Counted from the first letter of the stretch, positions 16,764 through 25,702 are shown. The stretch is 64,000 bases of DNA from Roseburia_C amylophila (GCF_025567465.1 NZ_JAOQKI010000011.1:1-64000); one strand, 5' to 3'. Program-made: numbers and translations. Notes: generated by a model not told the origin, from the sequence alone.

Positions 16764-17204
16764 TCAAGAATTAGATTTATCATTGATGTATTCTACAATT
16801 TCTCCAATAAAAAAAGATATAAATGTCCCAATTGAAACAAACAAACTATCTCTATCACCTAATGATTCAATGAAGATTGAAAATGTAAACGTAAAGTTAC
16901 TATACATATAATCATAAAAAACGTATTTCAGAGAACCTATCAAGAGCATCAACCCGAAAGAAATTAATGCATATATTAGGCACAGCAAAAAGCTAATGTC
17001 AATGCTGCGTTTGACAATGATTTTTCCCATAAAAAAACCTAAAATAAAAACCCCAATATCAATATATGTATATATAATTAAAAAACCAAAATAGGCTAAG
17101 GCCGCATTATATTTGGGAAATAAATAAAAACAAAGAAAATAAGCCAAAGCCACACATACAAAATATACTAAAAATGGAGAATACATTCTAACAAACTTTC
17201 TCAT
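16764..17204 (-). CDS. Small integral membrane protein, unknown function
   Basis: 146 residues with about four predicted transmembrane helices (SPFLVYFVCVALAYFLCF, YFGFLIIYTYIDIGVFILGF, ISFLLCLIYALISFGLMLLI, then SIGTFISFFIGEIVEY). No recognised domain. It is the last gene of the PBP-led operon, 52 nt after its upstream neighbour and convergent to blaR1. A link to envelope or beta-lactam response follows only from position. Confidence 0.7.
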   Translation of the reverse strand: MRKFVRMYSPFLVYFVCVALAYFLCFYLFPKYNAALAYFGFLIIYTYIDIGVFILGFFMGKIIVKRSIDISFLLCLIYALISFGLMLLIGSLKYVFYDYMYSNFTFTFSIFIESLGDRDSLFVSIGTFISFFIGEIVEYINDKSNS

Positions 17205-17256
17205 AAAAACACCTCACTCCACATGTAGATAATCGAATTAAAATCAAAAGCTTATC

Positions 17257-18483
17257 TTAATTTATTTCATGCTCTTCACTTCCAGTCGCTGACCATGATG
17301 TTTTACCACTACTGACCACATCTTTTGTAGACATACTATATGCAAATATATCAAGGATCTCCGCCTCTAAGATATACCATGAACCATCTGTGTTTTTCTT
17401 ACTTCTGTATAAAACATATAATTCGCATTTTTCATTCTCCGAAAGTCTGTCATATACAAGATATTCTATTATTTCCTCATTCTCATTTAAGATAACTCTA
17501 GAATTTCCATTCGCACCGTATGATATCATAAAATCACATCCTTCGTCTGCGAAGTATTGTTGATATATAGTACGATATCCATCATATATTTCATTTGTTT
17601 CCATTAATGTCACATAATCACAGATCGCAGGAATAGAAATATCATCCTCATTCATATTTTCCATTAATTCATCCATTAAATCGTGTTGAATGACAAAACC
17701 ATTATCCTGTGAACTGAATATTCTAATGGTCTTTCGTGGCATCATTCCCTGCGGTCCTGCTCCTGTAACATAGTTTATGATGACAATCACATCCTTTGCA
17801 CCATCTCCATCTATATCCTGAAATCCAACCGCTTCAACACTATCAAACATTCCTACACTATCATTCTCTGTACTATTATTTTCATAACACTCCGGAAAAT
17901 AATATATAATTTGATTGTCTTTTGCCAGCACAAATGAAACATCTTCCCAGAGCGTTTCATAAGTCGGCAGATAAGATACAAACTGTACTTCACCCCAATC
18001 ATTCAATTCTACATCAAAGGATTGTTCAGTTATAACCCGGCTTTCATCTAATCTCTCTCCTGATGGATATTCTACTTCAATATCTGCTACATCTGTCAAT
18101 TGCTGTATTTCTTTCGTACCATCGAAATATAAAATGACTTGTTCATCAATTTGTTCTTCACCTGATAGAATTATTTCTACATAATCCTCATGCCAGGTAA
18201 CCTTCCAACAGCTGCTACTGATGCTTGCACCGTCATTGTGCAATTCAAAATCTGTTTGCGATATCTTATCTTCGCCTTCTTTAAGGACTAACCGTCCACT
18301 TGCTGAACCAAAAGCCCATTCCGGTTCTCCAACAGCTTGAAGTACCACTTCATATTTTTTATCTGGTGAAACGGATGTATCGCAAGTTATCTTCTTGTAA
18401 TTTACCGTATACGAAATGCAACACCAAAATACTACAAACAGTGCAATGAGCGAGCCCATAATACATAGCATAAATTTTTTCAT
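17257..18483 (-). CDS. Membrane-anchored extracytoplasmic protein with VCBS/FG-GAP-like segment
   Basis: 408 residues with an N-terminal signal or anchor (MLCIMGSLIALFVVFWCCI). The first third contains a domain of about 100 residues starting YKKITCDTSVSPDKKYEVVL, of the kind seen in DUF5412-like exported proteins. Centrally, VGFQDIDGDGAKDVIVIINY matches the calcium-binding D.DGDG..D pattern of FG-GAP/VCBS-type repeats. It probably is displayed outside the membrane. It lies 16 nt after the previous gene in the PBP operon. I cannot assign a function. Confidence 0.75.
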   Translation of the reverse strand: MKKFMLCIMGSLIALFVVFWCCISYTVNYKKITCDTSVSPDKKYEVVLQAVGEPEWAFGSASGRLVLKEGEDKISQTDFELHNDGASISSSCWKVTWHEDYVEIILSGEEQIDEQVILYFDGTKEIQQLTDVADIEVEYPSGERLDESRVITEQSFDVELNDWGEVQFVSYLPTYETLWEDVSFVLAKDNQIIYYFPECYENNSTENDSVGMFDSVEAVGFQDIDGDGAKDVIVIINYVTGAGPQGMMPRKTIRIFSSQDNGFVIQHDLMDELMENMNEDDISIPAICDYVTLMETNEIYDGYRTIYQQYFADEGCDFMISYGANGNSRVILNENEEIIEYLVYDRLSENEKCELYVLYRSKKNTDGSWYILEAEILDIFAYSMSTKDVVSSGKTSWSATGSEEHEIN

Positions 18484-18499
18484 TGATATAGCCCCCTTT

Positions 18500-18940
18500 T
18501 TAATGTCCTCGTATATCCAGTTCTTTCAATAGAGAATTTCCACTTCCCCATGAATATACAATGTAATAACCGCCGTCCTCTATTTCTTCCGAAAATTGTA
18601 GTGCCTTATGTTCAATCACCTCAATGGACTGCCCTTCCTGAGTTTCCACCAAACATTCCCATTCATTACTTCTGTAACCTGAATAGTAAGCATCCAATTC
18701 TTCCAAAGACAAATCACTTCGAATTAAAATTGCTCCGAAATACTGCATTCCATTTCCGTTACCCGTCAGCTTCCCAGCCTGTGACAACGACTCTATCAAT
18801 TCTGTTTCCTCTGGCAACGGGATTTCACATAATGCCTTTTCCACCTTATAGGCTGTATGGTTATTTATAAGTGGAATTGAAATCACACTGCCTATCAATA
18901 CAACCGCTGCCAATATTCCAACTAATTTTAATTTTTTCAT
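18500..18940 (-). CDS. Small exported protein, unknown; signal segment shared with its neighbour
   Basis: 146 residues beginning MKKLKLVGILAAVVLIGSVI, a signal/anchor nearly identical to that of the next gene upstream (MKKIKLVGILAAVVMLIFVA). The mature parts are unrelated by eye, so the leader region may have been copied between neighbours. The mature part contains LPEETELIESLSQAGKLTGN and YFGAILIRSDLSLEELDAYY, a pattern of a small extracytoplasmic domain I cannot name. Tight spacing (13 and 16 nt) places it in the PBP operon. Confidence 0.75.
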   Translation of the reverse strand: MKKLKLVGILAAVVLIGSVISIPLINNHTAYKVEKALCEIPLPEETELIESLSQAGKLTGNGNGMQYFGAILIRSDLSLEELDAYYSGYRSNEWECLVETQEGQSIEVIEHKALQFSEEIEDGGYYIVYSWGSGNSLLKELDIRGH

Positions 18941-18953
18941 GTATCCTCCTTTT

Positions 18954-19412
18954 TTACATCCCGTTCCTTTCTAACACATCTTCTATTGCGTCAATTGCTT
19001 TTTTTGCAAAATTTATCTTTGTATCACAAATCAATTCATCATTATCATATATTTTTATCTCAGCGATAATACGGTCATTATCTTCTGCCTGCTCCGTATT
19101 GCCACCTATGGTCATCCAAGTAATTTCTATATCTTCCGGCGTTATTTTCCCATCAGTTTCTACTGTAAATTGTGCCCCATCGAAAAACGCCGTTTCCGAT
19201 TGTGCATTTATAACTAGCATATTTGTCTGCTTATATACTTTAATAGAATTATATTTCTCCTCCGAACTAACAAATAATTCATCATTGTTTACAGGAATAA
19301 CAAATATTTCTTCTGATTTATCTGCATTCTTTTCATGCAAATAAGCTGTAACTGCTACAAATATCAGCATAACAACTGCTGCCAATATTCCAACCAATTT
19401 TATTTTTTTCAT
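18954..19412 (-). CDS. Small exported protein, unknown
   Basis: 152 residues; signal/anchor MKKIKLVGILAAVVMLIFVA, then a short mature domain of mostly beta character (FVIPVNNDELFVSSEEKYNS; TAFFDGAQFTVETDGKITPE). No recognised family. It is in the PBP operon, 53 nt after the third lipoprotein gene, and shares its leader peptide with the downstream gene. Confidence 0.75.
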   Translation of the reverse strand: MKKIKLVGILAAVVMLIFVAVTAYLHEKNADKSEEIFVIPVNNDELFVSSEEKYNSIKVYKQTNMLVINAQSETAFFDGAQFTVETDGKITPEDIEITWMTIGGNTEQAEDNDRIIAEIKIYDNDELICDTKINFAKKAIDAIEDVLERNGM

Positions 19413-19465
19413 TTATTCTCACTCTCTTACATCTGTAATATTACCATCATCACCAATATTATCAA

Positions 19466-20731
19466 TCATTCTTTAATTCGGTACTGATAGGCTGGTATCT
19501 CCTTAATTCCATCATCAAGGATTTTATTCCCCAAATATTGAAAGCTACCATCATCAGCAAACTTTACTGTAAGTTCATGGGTTATGACCGCATCATCACA
19601 AATGACCATATCACACACCGCATCCACCGTTAATGTCACTGTTCCATCCTCATTTTCTTTGATATCAATAACCTCCGGCAGCGAAGTTCCAAAAAAAGTT
19701 GGTGCATAGTTAAGGCAGCCTAGTCGTACCCATACATAAGTCTGATTTTTTTCATCAAATACCGCATATTCCTGAATTTGCTCTGCTGTTACTGGAAGAT
19801 ATTCCATGATCAAACTCTCAAATTCTTCTTTTGGTATTCCATTTGAATAATCCTCGGCATCAAACGCTTTCTGATGTTTCATGGCATACAGATATTCATA
19901 CATTCCATTATAGTCCAGTTTTTCCATATGGTCAGTATCCCAATTCGAGCATAAAAGATTATTTCCCTGATACCCAAGACCTCGAACACAACGTTCAGAC
20001 ATTTCACGCTGTTCCTCTGTCATAGGTTTTATTCTAATCAGGCAGCTTCCATCCACAATTTCACTGACTTCCGGTGGCTCCGGCACACACAACTCATAGC
20101 AGAACCATCCTTTTTCCGTGTATTTCCATTCCTTGAGTCTCGTATATGAAATGTACGAAATTCCCGGCTCGTTGTCAGCATTCCAGATTCCTCTTGTACT
20201 TACAACATACATATCCGTTCCATCAAAAATGAATTTCATTCTGCCCAGTCCACCATCGTTGTGGATTTCATAAATTACTACAGAACCGCTTTGCCCTTCC
20301 ATACATTCTTTAAGAAAACTATCGACACTTTCATAATTCCCCATGTTAGAATACGTTACCATCGTAGCAATTGGATATCCTGCGTCCTTTACCTTCTTCT
20401 GCATTTCAAGAACCGTTTGATCATCCAAAACAACATTGGATGCTATCCCTTTATCTGCAGTTTCATAAATATCAAGATAATGTTCCATCAGCTTTTTACA
20501 GTCAGTCTCAGCTTCTTCCCTTTCCTGTTCATCTACTGGAAGGTCGTAGCCCTTTTCCCATTGTTCTGCAGCCTCTTCCTCGGCACTTTTTGTTTCCTCC
20601 GTGGAAGATACTTCTTCCGTATCTTCCACAAGAGATTCACCCACAACGCTATCTTCTTTTCCACAGGCACACAGGTCGCATCCAATCAGAAATGCCATAA
20701 TCAGCAGAATGCTTTTTTTCTTTAATGCCAT
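19466..20731 (-). CDS. Lipoprotein, third paralogue of the PBP-operon family
   Basis: 421 residues with a lipoprotein signal (ILLIMAFLIGCDLCACGKED; lipid cysteine in LIGC or LCAC). The body aligns by eye with the two genes upstream: a region on approaching YSNMGNYESVDSFLKECMEG, a motif N(N/V)L..NWD.....L.....MYE.LY, then F/Y-E-S-(L/I)-IM-YLPV..EQ(I/L), then DG(T)(V/I)TL.VD.V and a final (F/V)-x-YL(G/S)N.I. It starts 4 nt after the second paralogue stops. Outer-face membrane location is expected. I recall a DUF6070 label for such Lachnospiraceae proteins but cannot verify it. Confidence 0.8.
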   Translation of the reverse strand: MALKKKSILLIMAFLIGCDLCACGKEDSVVGESLVEDTEEVSSTEETKSAEEEAAEQWEKGYDLPVDEQEREEAETDCKKLMEHYLDIYETADKGIASNVVLDDQTVLEMQKKVKDAGYPIATMVTYSNMGNYESVDSFLKECMEGQSGSVVIYEIHNDGGLGRMKFIFDGTDMYVVSTRGIWNADNEPGISYISYTRLKEWKYTEKGWFCYELCVPEPPEVSEIVDGSCLIRIKPMTEEQREMSERCVRGLGYQGNNLLCSNWDTDHMEKLDYNGMYEYLYAMKHQKAFDAEDYSNGIPKEEFESLIMEYLPVTAEQIQEYAVFDEKNQTYVWVRLGCLNYAPTFFGTSLPEVIDIKENEDGTVTLTVDAVCDMVICDDAVITHELTVKFADDGSFQYLGNKILDDGIKEIPAYQYRIKE

Positions 20732-20735
20732 AATA

Positions 20736-22010
20736 TCATCCTTTCTTTCTTGCTATCGGCGGCAGTTCCAACTCAATTTGTTCTATAGAATTGGAAAGGT
20801 ATCTGAAAGTTCCGTCTTCAAATGGCAGAACCACAACCGTATTCCGAAAAGCGAGATCAGAATTATAATCCGACCATACTCCATCTACGATAAGTGTAAT
20901 CGTTCCATCCGCATTTTTTGTATAGTCAACCACCTCTCCAAAAGGTGGGTATGGGCTGGCATAAATCATCTCATATTCATAGCTGTTGCTGCCCTCAGCA
21001 TACCCGCAATGCTCTCTCAACTGTTCTACCGATACCGGAAAATAAGTAGTCATTATCCTTTCATATTCCTCTGCCGGAATCTTCCAATCTTCAGTTTTCA
21101 GATTTTCGCCCGTAGAAATCCGATAAATATCTTCATACATACAAGGCATCAGAATGTCCTCTACATTGTTGCTGTCCCAATTTGTGACAAGCACATTGTA
21201 ATTCACATAGCTTAGTCCTGATATGTATTTCTCCGTCAATTCCCGCCAGTCTTCCGGAAGCGGTTCTATTCTCCAATACTGTCTTAAACTTGCATGTGCA
21301 ATCACATATTCATATGCGTAGATAAAATATCCTTTTTCGGTCAGTTTAATCTCAGCCACATTACTTACCGAAGTTCCCTGTATCTCTGGTATACCGCCTT
21401 CCTTCCACCGAATTCCTATGTAATAGGTCTGCAGCTCACCTTTCCGATAAATGAAGGTAACTGCTCCAATCAGTCCATCTCTATATACTTCAAATACCGT
21501 AACCATCGAGTCCCGTCCATCCAAGTAATCCGCATAAAATGTTTCGATTACTTCATGGTTTTGCATGGCAGTATCTTCTTCAACACTTACCAAACCGCTT
21601 CTGCCCAATTGTTCCACCACGGCTTTCCTCTGCTCGTGGGTAAATTCATTAATACCGGAAGAGTAGCTTGGTGCATCTGCAATTACAATATCCTTATAGA
21701 TTTCTCTGACCGATTCTGCTGCTGACAAAACCGTACTCTGCAGCTGCTCCTTCTCCTTTTCTGAAAGGAGATCATCACTGGCTTGCGGAATAAACCAATA
21801 TGCTGACTCTGTGGAAATCTCCGCATTCTCGGCTTCTTCTGTTTCTGCTTCGCTATTTTCGATTTCTATAGGTGGCTCCCATACTTCTTCTGCCACCTTT
21901 TGCTTTTCTGCATGCAATTTTCCCCAACAGAACACTCCGGCTATCACGAAAATCAACAGCAGCAAAATCGGAAGTCCACATCTTCTAAGCAGCCATTTTA
22001 CATCTTCCAT
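20736..22010 (-). CDS. Membrane-anchored protein, second paralogue of the PBP-operon family
   Basis: 424 residues from ATG 22010, which overlaps the upstream TAA by one base (TAATG) and has GGAGG 7 nt before it; a longer frame to 22067 lacks this support. The N-terminal anchor is GLPILLLLIFVIAGVFCWGK, without a clear lipobox, unlike its paralogues. The family pattern is retained: NYNVLVTNWDSNNVEDILMP, MYEDIYRI, YERIMTTYFPVSVEQL, NADGTITLIVDGVW and FRYLSNSIEQ. Translational coupling to the first paralogue suggests they act together. Confidence 0.8.
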   Translation of the reverse strand: MEDVKWLLRRCGLPILLLLIFVIAGVFCWGKLHAEKQKVAEEVWEPPIEIENSEAETEEAENAEISTESAYWFIPQASDDLLSEKEKEQLQSTVLSAAESVREIYKDIVIADAPSYSSGINEFTHEQRKAVVEQLGRSGLVSVEEDTAMQNHEVIETFYADYLDGRDSMVTVFEVYRDGLIGAVTFIYRKGELQTYYIGIRWKEGGIPEIQGTSVSNVAEIKLTEKGYFIYAYEYVIAHASLRQYWRIEPLPEDWRELTEKYISGLSYVNYNVLVTNWDSNNVEDILMPCMYEDIYRISTGENLKTEDWKIPAEEYERIMTTYFPVSVEQLREHCGYAEGSNSYEYEMIYASPYPPFGEVVDYTKNADGTITLIVDGVWSDYNSDLAFRNTVVVLPFEDGTFRYLSNSIEQIELELPPIARKKG

Positions 22011-23251
22011 TATTCGCCTCCGTACAATTCTTCCCATTCTTCCAACGTCAACCGTGGTGTATGCCATGTTTCCTCATAATTATCCTCGGAAGGTATAATT
22101 TGATTGGATACATATTGTACCCCTCCGTCCTCTAACGGGCGGACCACAACCTCATGAGCATATACCTTGGAATCACCTGCATAAGGGAATACTACATTAG
22201 CTGTAAGTGTAATTGTCCCATCGCTGTTTTCTGTAAAATCGACTACCTCTGAATATGGATATTCCGGGTACTCTACTTCTTCGAAGCCTCTCGGCTTATA
22301 TTCATAAGTTGAATCCTCCGAATAATAGACGGTTTTGGATTGCAGCGTTTCACTATCAATATTGAAATATTTCATAATAACGCTTTCAAATTCCTCTTTT
22401 GGAATCCGATAAACTGCACTTACTGCCAGGTTGTCATCTGCAATATAGGGAACATACTGACCATTTACTTTTGGATAGAGAATGTCATACATATCATAGA
22501 AATTCAAAGCCCCGAAATCATCCTCGCTCCAATCCACAATAAACATGTTATTCTGTTCAAAGCCAATCGGGCGGAGATATTTCCGACTCAACTCCCGATA
22601 TGTTTCATCCAATGGCTGTACCCGCAATGCGGTATGCTCCTCTGCCCCACTCAATGTAAGAACATACAATTCTTCTGAAAACCAGACACCGGAAAACATC
22701 AGGTAACCTTCTTCTGTATAATTCCAATACTCCGCCTGATAGCTTCCAGTAACCTCTCTTTGTATATCTCCATTTTCGTACTTGTAATAGCTTCTGACCA
22801 CATCTACATTTCCGTCTTTTGTGTGTAAATCGTATTTTACAAATCCGCCTAAATAACTGACTTCAAGAATTGTTATTTCTGCTTCTTCCTGTGCATCCAC
22901 CTTTTCGCAGAATTCCACTACCTTCTCTGGGTCCGTCATGTTAATTTGATTTCTGCTGTCAACAGCCGGATATCCATTTTCTCCAAGGCAATTTACAATA
23001 CTACGAATCGTTTCCAAATCAGCTATCTTGTTTTCTTCTGCTGCCTTCTTATAAAGATCTATACAGATGTTTATAATTTCTTCTGCGTTCTCCTTAGAAT
23101 CTTCTGGAATAGCTTGAATATCAATTACTGTTTCCGAAACTGTATCTTCTTCCGGGGGTGCATCGCTACACCCTGAAACACTAAGCATCAGTACAAAACT
23201 AATTACTGCTAAACCACTCTTCCAGGACCAGGCCGTCTTTCTTAACAACAT
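22010..23251 (-). CDS. Lipoprotein, first paralogue of the PBP-operon family
   Basis: 413 residues from ATG 23251 (AGGAGG 8 nt upstream); an in-frame GTG at 23257 is too close to that site. The lipobox is VLMLSVSGC. It overlaps the 3' end of the PBP gene by 53 nt and the next gene by one base, so three genes are coupled. It shows the family pattern QNNMFIVDWSEDDFGALNFY, MYDILYP, FESVIMKYFNIDSETLQ, NSDGTITLTANVVF and VQYVSNQI. The co-operon PBP suggests a role in wall synthesis or beta-lactam tolerance, which is inference. Confidence 0.82.
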   Translation of the reverse strand: MLLRKTAWSWKSGLAVISFVLMLSVSGCSDAPPEEDTVSETVIDIQAIPEDSKENAEEIINICIDLYKKAAEENKIADLETIRSIVNCLGENGYPAVDSRNQINMTDPEKVVEFCEKVDAQEEAEITILEVSYLGGFVKYDLHTKDGNVDVVRSYYKYENGDIQREVTGSYQAEYWNYTEEGYLMFSGVWFSEELYVLTLSGAEEHTALRVQPLDETYRELSRKYLRPIGFEQNNMFIVDWSEDDFGALNFYDMYDILYPKVNGQYVPYIADDNLAVSAVYRIPKEEFESVIMKYFNIDSETLQSKTVYYSEDSTYEYKPRGFEEVEYPEYPYSEVVDFTENSDGTITLTANVVFPYAGDSKVYAHEVVVRPLEDGGVQYVSNQIIPSEDNYEETWHTPRLTLEEWEELYGGE

Positions 23252-25316
23252 ATCCACTTCCTCCTCTACCTTTCACATCTTCTACCATGCTGATAATCAA
23301 TATAGGACGTTCTACCGTATCTTCTGCTGTAAAAATTGCAAACCATCCTAATTCCGTACCCGAAATATCATCCTTCGATGCCTTGATTTCTGCCGTACCT
23401 GTTTTTCCTGCTAAAAGAATGTCATCCCGATGGGCTGCATATCCAGTTCCATTAGAATCATTCACAACCTTCTTTGTTCCTTCCAATACACGGCTTGCTG
23501 TCTCATTAGAAAAGGCACCCGGAATCCAATACTCAGCTGTTGCTTCATTCTGATATACCAAATAAGGCTTTATGACATTTCCCTCGTTACAGAAAGCAGA
23601 ATAGATACAAGCCATATGTAACGGATTCACTAAAACCTGCCCTTGACCGTAACCGCTATCAGCTAACTGTATTTCTGTTTCAATTCCCTCTGAATTAGAA
23701 TACTGCGACTCTGCCATCTTAATCTCAAATGGCAATTCCTCATTAAAACCAAGTCCAGTCAAAGAACTCTCCATCTCTTCTGATCCAATCTTTAATGCTG
23801 CCTTTGCGAAATAAATATTGTCGGAATATATCAGGGCATTCTCTAAAATGACTGGTTCATATGCATGGAGTGTTGTTACATAATAGGACCCCCACGATGC
23901 ATCCTTTTGCCAGCTTAAGCCTACGTTCCCGTAATCTTCCATTGGATCGATTGCTCCTGATTCCAAGCCGACCGCAGCGGTAATTGGCTTAAATGTAGAC
24001 CCCGGACACCATACTTGCCGGAAGCGATTATACATTGGCTTATTCTCATCCTCGTTAAGTGCAGTCCACTGCTCACTCGATAATCCCATAATAAAATCGT
24101 TATTGTCATAGGCTGGTGTGCTGACCAAAGCCAATACCTCTCCAGTATAAGGATTCATGGCTACCGAGCAGCTTTTATCTTCCTTAAACTGCTCATACAA
24201 GGAAACCTGTAAATCAGTATCTATCGTAAGCTGGATGTCCTGTCCATGCTGTACCAGGATGCAAGCAAGTTCCTCCTTCTCTTTGCCTTCCGAGTTTACA
24301 ATATAAATCCTGCAACCGTTCTGGCCTTTGAATTCACTTTCGAACAATCCCTCCATTCCACTTCTGCCGATTACACTATTGGCTGTATAGCCTTCTCCTG
24401 CATGTTCCTCTAAATCTTCCGCAGTAACACTTTGAACATATCTGACCAAATGTGCAGCTGCTTCCCCTAATGGGTATTCACGCACTTCAACATCAGATAT
24501 CATCACTCCGGGAATCTCCAGCAACTTTTCATGCCTTTCATTCTCCTTTAGGACTTCTTCATCTGGACTGATAGACATTAACTCAATTTCTTCCACTCTT
24601 GGAATCGTTTTAATAGGAACAAAAGAATCATCCTTTACCCACTTTGCAGACAGTTTCTTTTCTATCGCTTCCGGTGTGATTTCCAATAGTTCTGCAATCT
24701 GTGCGATTGCTTCCTCTCTGTTTTCCAACTTTCCCGGAACGATTCCAACCGAAGATGCTGTACCTTTTCCTGCAAGGACACGTCCGTTCCTATCCAGAAT
24801 TTCTCCTCGTTCTGCCTGTGTAGTGGAAACTCTTACTTTATCTGTAGAAGTTAGATTCCGAAAAATCATGGAATCATCCCAAACCAACTTATATCCTTCT
24901 TCGTCTTTTAGGAAAAGTGCTTCATTCTCAAAGCTGATAGTTCCTGCAACTGTATCGAAAGAAGTCTGGTAGGTTACCGTCATTTGCTCCTCGTCATATG
25001 CAATAATCCGGACAGCCATATTCTGGACTTCTATGCCTTCATAAATAGCTGAGTTGCGTTTTATGAAATCCTCCTGACTGATACTTCCCGATGCCTCAAC
25101 GTGCAACATCGCATACATTTCTTCATATTCCTTTTTGGGGATATGATACATGTACTCCACCAGAAGTTCTTCCGGTGTCCTCCAGGCATTTTCTTTTGTT
25201 TCCAACATTCCTGCCACACATACCGCAGAAATTACCGCAGCCATTCCTATAACAGCAATCGCAATCCATAGGAGCCTGCTTTTCTTTCTTTTATGTCTGC
25301 TTTTTCCTTTCTTCAT
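23199..25316 (-). CDS. Class B penicillin-binding protein, PBP2a/MecA-like transpeptidase
   Basis: 705 residues from ATG 25316, with GGAGG 5 nt upstream; an ATG at 25328 overlaps that site. Domains: short cytoplasmic basic segment and membrane anchor (LLWIAIAVIGMAAVISAVCV), NTF2-like MecA_N domain (about 50-165), PBP dimer domain (about 165-350), and transpeptidase with STFK (440-443), SDN (498-500) and KTGTA (638-642). The MecA_N plus transpeptidase layout is that of low-affinity PBP2a-type enzymes that cross-link peptidoglycan. BlaI-type operators in its promoter and a blaI-blaR1 pair nearby give a mec-like arrangement. Actual drug affinity cannot be read from sequence. Confidence 0.9.
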   Translation of the reverse strand: MKKGKSRHKRKKSRLLWIAIAVIGMAAVISAVCVAGMLETKENAWRTPEELLVEYMYHIPKKEYEEMYAMLHVEASGSISQEDFIKRNSAIYEGIEVQNMAVRIIAYDEEQMTVTYQTSFDTVAGTISFENEALFLKDEEGYKLVWDDSMIFRNLTSTDKVRVSTTQAERGEILDRNGRVLAGKGTASSVGIVPGKLENREEAIAQIAELLEITPEAIEKKLSAKWVKDDSFVPIKTIPRVEEIELMSISPDEEVLKENERHEKLLEIPGVMISDVEVREYPLGEAAAHLVRYVQSVTAEDLEEHAGEGYTANSVIGRSGMEGLFESEFKGQNGCRIYIVNSEGKEKEELACILVQHGQDIQLTIDTDLQVSLYEQFKEDKSCSVAMNPYTGEVLALVSTPAYDNNDFIMGLSSEQWTALNEDENKPMYNRFRQVWCPGSTFKPITAAVGLESGAIDPMEDYGNVGLSWQKDASWGSYYVTTLHAYEPVILENALIYSDNIYFAKAALKIGSEEMESSLTGLGFNEELPFEIKMAESQYSNSEGIETEIQLADSGYGQGQVLVNPLHMACIYSAFCNEGNVIKPYLVYQNEATAEYWIPGAFSNETASRVLEGTKKVVNDSNGTGYAAHRDDILLAGKTGTAEIKASKDDISGTELGWFAIFTAEDTVERPILIISMVEDVKGRGGSGYVVKKDGLVLEEWFSSN

Positions 25317-25372
25317 ATTGACCTCCATTCATTTTGCTTTGCTGATATGGTCATATTCTATTTTCAATGTAC

Positions 25373-25401
25373 ACTATATCTCCAAAATATTACATTTGTA
25401 A
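25373..25401 (-). promoter_or_regulatory. PBP-operon promoter with overlapping BlaI-type operator
   Basis: Minus strand TTACAA (25401-25396) and TATAGT (25378-25373) are spaced by 17 bp. The dyad TTACATTTGTAA (25390-25401) covers the -35 box, so repressor binding would block RNA polymerase. Confidence 0.7.
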
Positions 25402-25468
25402 GATTTTTGAGTAAAAAAATTTCTCTTTGATGAATATATCATACTATACATTCCTCATCCTTTTTTTA

Positions 25469-25480
25469 TTACATGTGTAA
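25469..25480. promoter_or_regulatory. BlaI-type operator
   Basis: TTACATGTGTAA followed by GATTT, the same 17-base pattern as the operators at 14374, 14451, 25390 and 25533. Confidence 0.7.
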
Positions 25481-25532
25481 GATTTCACAACAAAAAAATA
25501 TCGTTCGAACTCCTGCTGCACTCGTGTAAATA

Positions 25533-25544
25533 TTACATCAGTAA
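25533..25544. promoter_or_regulatory. BlaI-type operator (most distal)
   Basis: TTACATCAGTAA followed by GATTT. Three operators spaced 79 and 64 bp apart precede the PBP operon. Confidence 0.65.
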
Positions 25545-25596
25545 GATTTAGAAGTCAAGTTATCTTTATACAAAAAGGCTTCTGCCGGAAGGTATC

Positions 25597-25614
25597 ATAC
25601 ATTTTCGCAAAAGT
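25597..25614 (-). repeat. ACTTTTGCGAAAA-type motif at the right island end
   Basis: The minus strand reads ACTTTTGCGAAAATGTAT, matching ACTTTTGCGAAAAAGTAT at 8989-9006 (plus strand) at 17 of 18 bases, so the two are inverted relative to each other. Here it is the loop of an AAGGTATCA / TGATACCTT hairpin. Confidence 0.5.
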
Positions 25615-25647
25615 GATACCTTTTAGCAAAAGCCTATTATTCAGCAG

Positions 25648-25676
25648 AGTCTCAAAACACCCCACTGTTTCGATAT
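25648..25676 (-). repeat. rlmD 3'-end copy (site B, att-like)
   Basis: AATATCGAAACAGTGGGGTG on the minus strand encodes NIETVG and matches the rlmD end (AATATTGAAACCGTTTGTC) and site D (AATATTGAGACAGTGTGC). It lies about 90 nt beyond the intact rlmD stop. Confidence 0.5.
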
Positions 25677-25702
25677 TCAAATGTTTCATTCAAAAGACCT
25701 GA

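Noticed and set aside
22011..22067. Longer start for the second lipoprotein paralogue
   Set aside because: ATG 22010 overlaps the upstream stop (TAATG) with GGAGG in front. The extension has no ribosome site.
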